A DNA stretch of 14,320 nucleotides from DATFXM01 sp035315885 (GTDB lineage Bacteria > Acidobacteriota > Blastocatellia > UBA7656): contig DATFXM010000025.1 of assembly GCA_035315885.1 (NCBI GenBank), forward strand, positions 1-14,320. The letters run 5' to 3'. The notes under the pieces were generated by a model. The model did not search any database and was not told where the DNA came from. It saw nothing but the letters and a program-made list of their open reading frames with translations. Both the position numbers and the translations under genes were made by a program. Positions 14,140 to 14,320 of the stretch are shown here, piece by piece; position 1 is the first letter of the stretch; each line of letters begins with the position of its first letter.

Positions 14140-14177
14140 AATCTTCAAGTCATTATCGCTTGGGCAACCAATAACGC

Positions 14178-14320
14178 ATGACATCTGAAACAGGACGCTG
14201 GGCGGTCATCGGAGGAGGTTTCCTCGGAATGACTCTGGCCCGGCGTCTATCACAGCAAGGGAAGCGAGTCACGCTCTTTGAGAGCGCCGATCGGCTCGGA
14301 GGATTGGCCGGCGCGTGGAG
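14178..14320 (+). CDS. FAD/NAD(P)-binding amine-oxidase-like oxidoreductase, 3' partial
   Basis: Only the first 47 codons lie in the window, from ATG 14178, and the frame is open at the edge. After a short lead comes a textbook dinucleotide-binding beta-alpha-beta fold: WAVIGGGFLGMTLARRL (GxGxxG at residues 11-16), then VTLFESADRLGGLAGAW, whose Glu would bind the ribose and whose GG motif follows. This start is typical of flavin amine oxidases, protoporphyrinogen-oxidase-like proteins and related enzymes seen in polysaccharide loci. UDP-galactopyranose mutase is less likely by sequence style. It begins 38 bp after the acetyltransferase stop, in the same direction, so it is probably in the same operon. 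The substrate cannot be told from this fragment. Confidence 0.75.
   Translation, partial: MTSETGRWAVIGGGFLGMTLARRLSQQGKRVTLFESADRLGGLAGAW

Noticed and set aside
13591..14184. 197-codon open frame on the minus strand
   Set aside because: Antisense to the clear hexapeptide acetyltransferase. The cysteine- and histidine-rich product has no family resemblance.
1..14320. CRISPR arrays, tRNA/rRNA genes, insertion sequences or phage genes
   Set aside because: No regularly spaced repeats, no transposase, integrase or structural-RNA sequences were recognised. The window is almost fully filled by polysaccharide genes.

Overview
The window is a dense, one-directional (+ strand) cell-surface polysaccharide locus in a moderately GC-rich bacterium. 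All eleven genes read rightwards and most are coupled by 4-11 bp overlaps or gaps under 65 bp. The envelope logic is that of a diderm: an SLBB export protein, a Wzc-type co-polymerase/tyrosine kinase and a periplasmic TonB-domain protein. The protein style (GumC-like kinase, sugar transferase of the 'RLRNEEQLL' type, VirB9-like plus TonB protein) suggests an acidobacterium or similar soil lineage, but this is an inference from feel and not proven. No rRNA, tRNA, CRISPR array, transposase or integrase is visible.

Layout. (1) 1-4024 is the export and length-control module: the 3' part of a Wza/GumB-like SLBB protein, a full-length Wzc/GumC-like chain-length determinant fused to a BY-kinase, and a secreted protein with a VirB9/CagX-like N-terminal half and a TonB C-terminal domain. 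(2) 4025-4817 is a regulatory island: a small PilZ (c-di-GMP receptor) gene flanked by two roughly 200 bp spacers that carry inverted repeats. (3) 4818-8727 is a priming cassette: a DegT/DnrJ/EryC1/StrS aminotransferase overlapping an 888-residue protein that joins a monotopic phosphoglycosyl transferase to a CapD/WbpM/PglF-type membrane NDP-sugar dehydratase. (4) 8790-14139 is a second sugar cassette: a UDP-GlcNAc 2-epimerase, a membrane-anchored GT2 glycosyltransferase, a second and divergent DegT aminotransferase, a Gfo/Idh/MocA oxidoreductase, and a left-handed beta-helix acetyltransferase with a C-terminal zinc ribbon. (5) From 14178 the start of an FAD-binding oxidoreductase runs off the window.

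How the genes may work together (inference). The fused dehydratase plus aminotransferase 1 could make a UDP-4-amino-4,6-dideoxy-HexNAc (bacillosamine-like). The fused transferase domain could load this onto undecaprenyl phosphate. The oxidoreductase, aminotransferase 2 and acetyltransferase match the WlbA/WlbC/WlbB (WbpB/WbpE/WbpD) logic for 3-acetamido sugars, with the 2-epimerase as the WlbD/WbpI or WecB equivalent. The GT2 enzyme would extend the lipid-linked chain, the Wza/Wzc-type proteins would control length and export, and the PilZ protein could tie output to c-di-GMP. Not seen in the window: flippase, polymerase, UDP-GlcNAc 6-dehydrogenase and further glycosyltransferases.

The most notable item is the transferase-dehydratase fusion at 6061-8727. 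Next are the VirB9-like/TonB chimera, the perfectly repeated NGKGNGHA tail of the oxidoreductase, and the first ~100 bases, where the sense reading looks unlike an SLBB protein.
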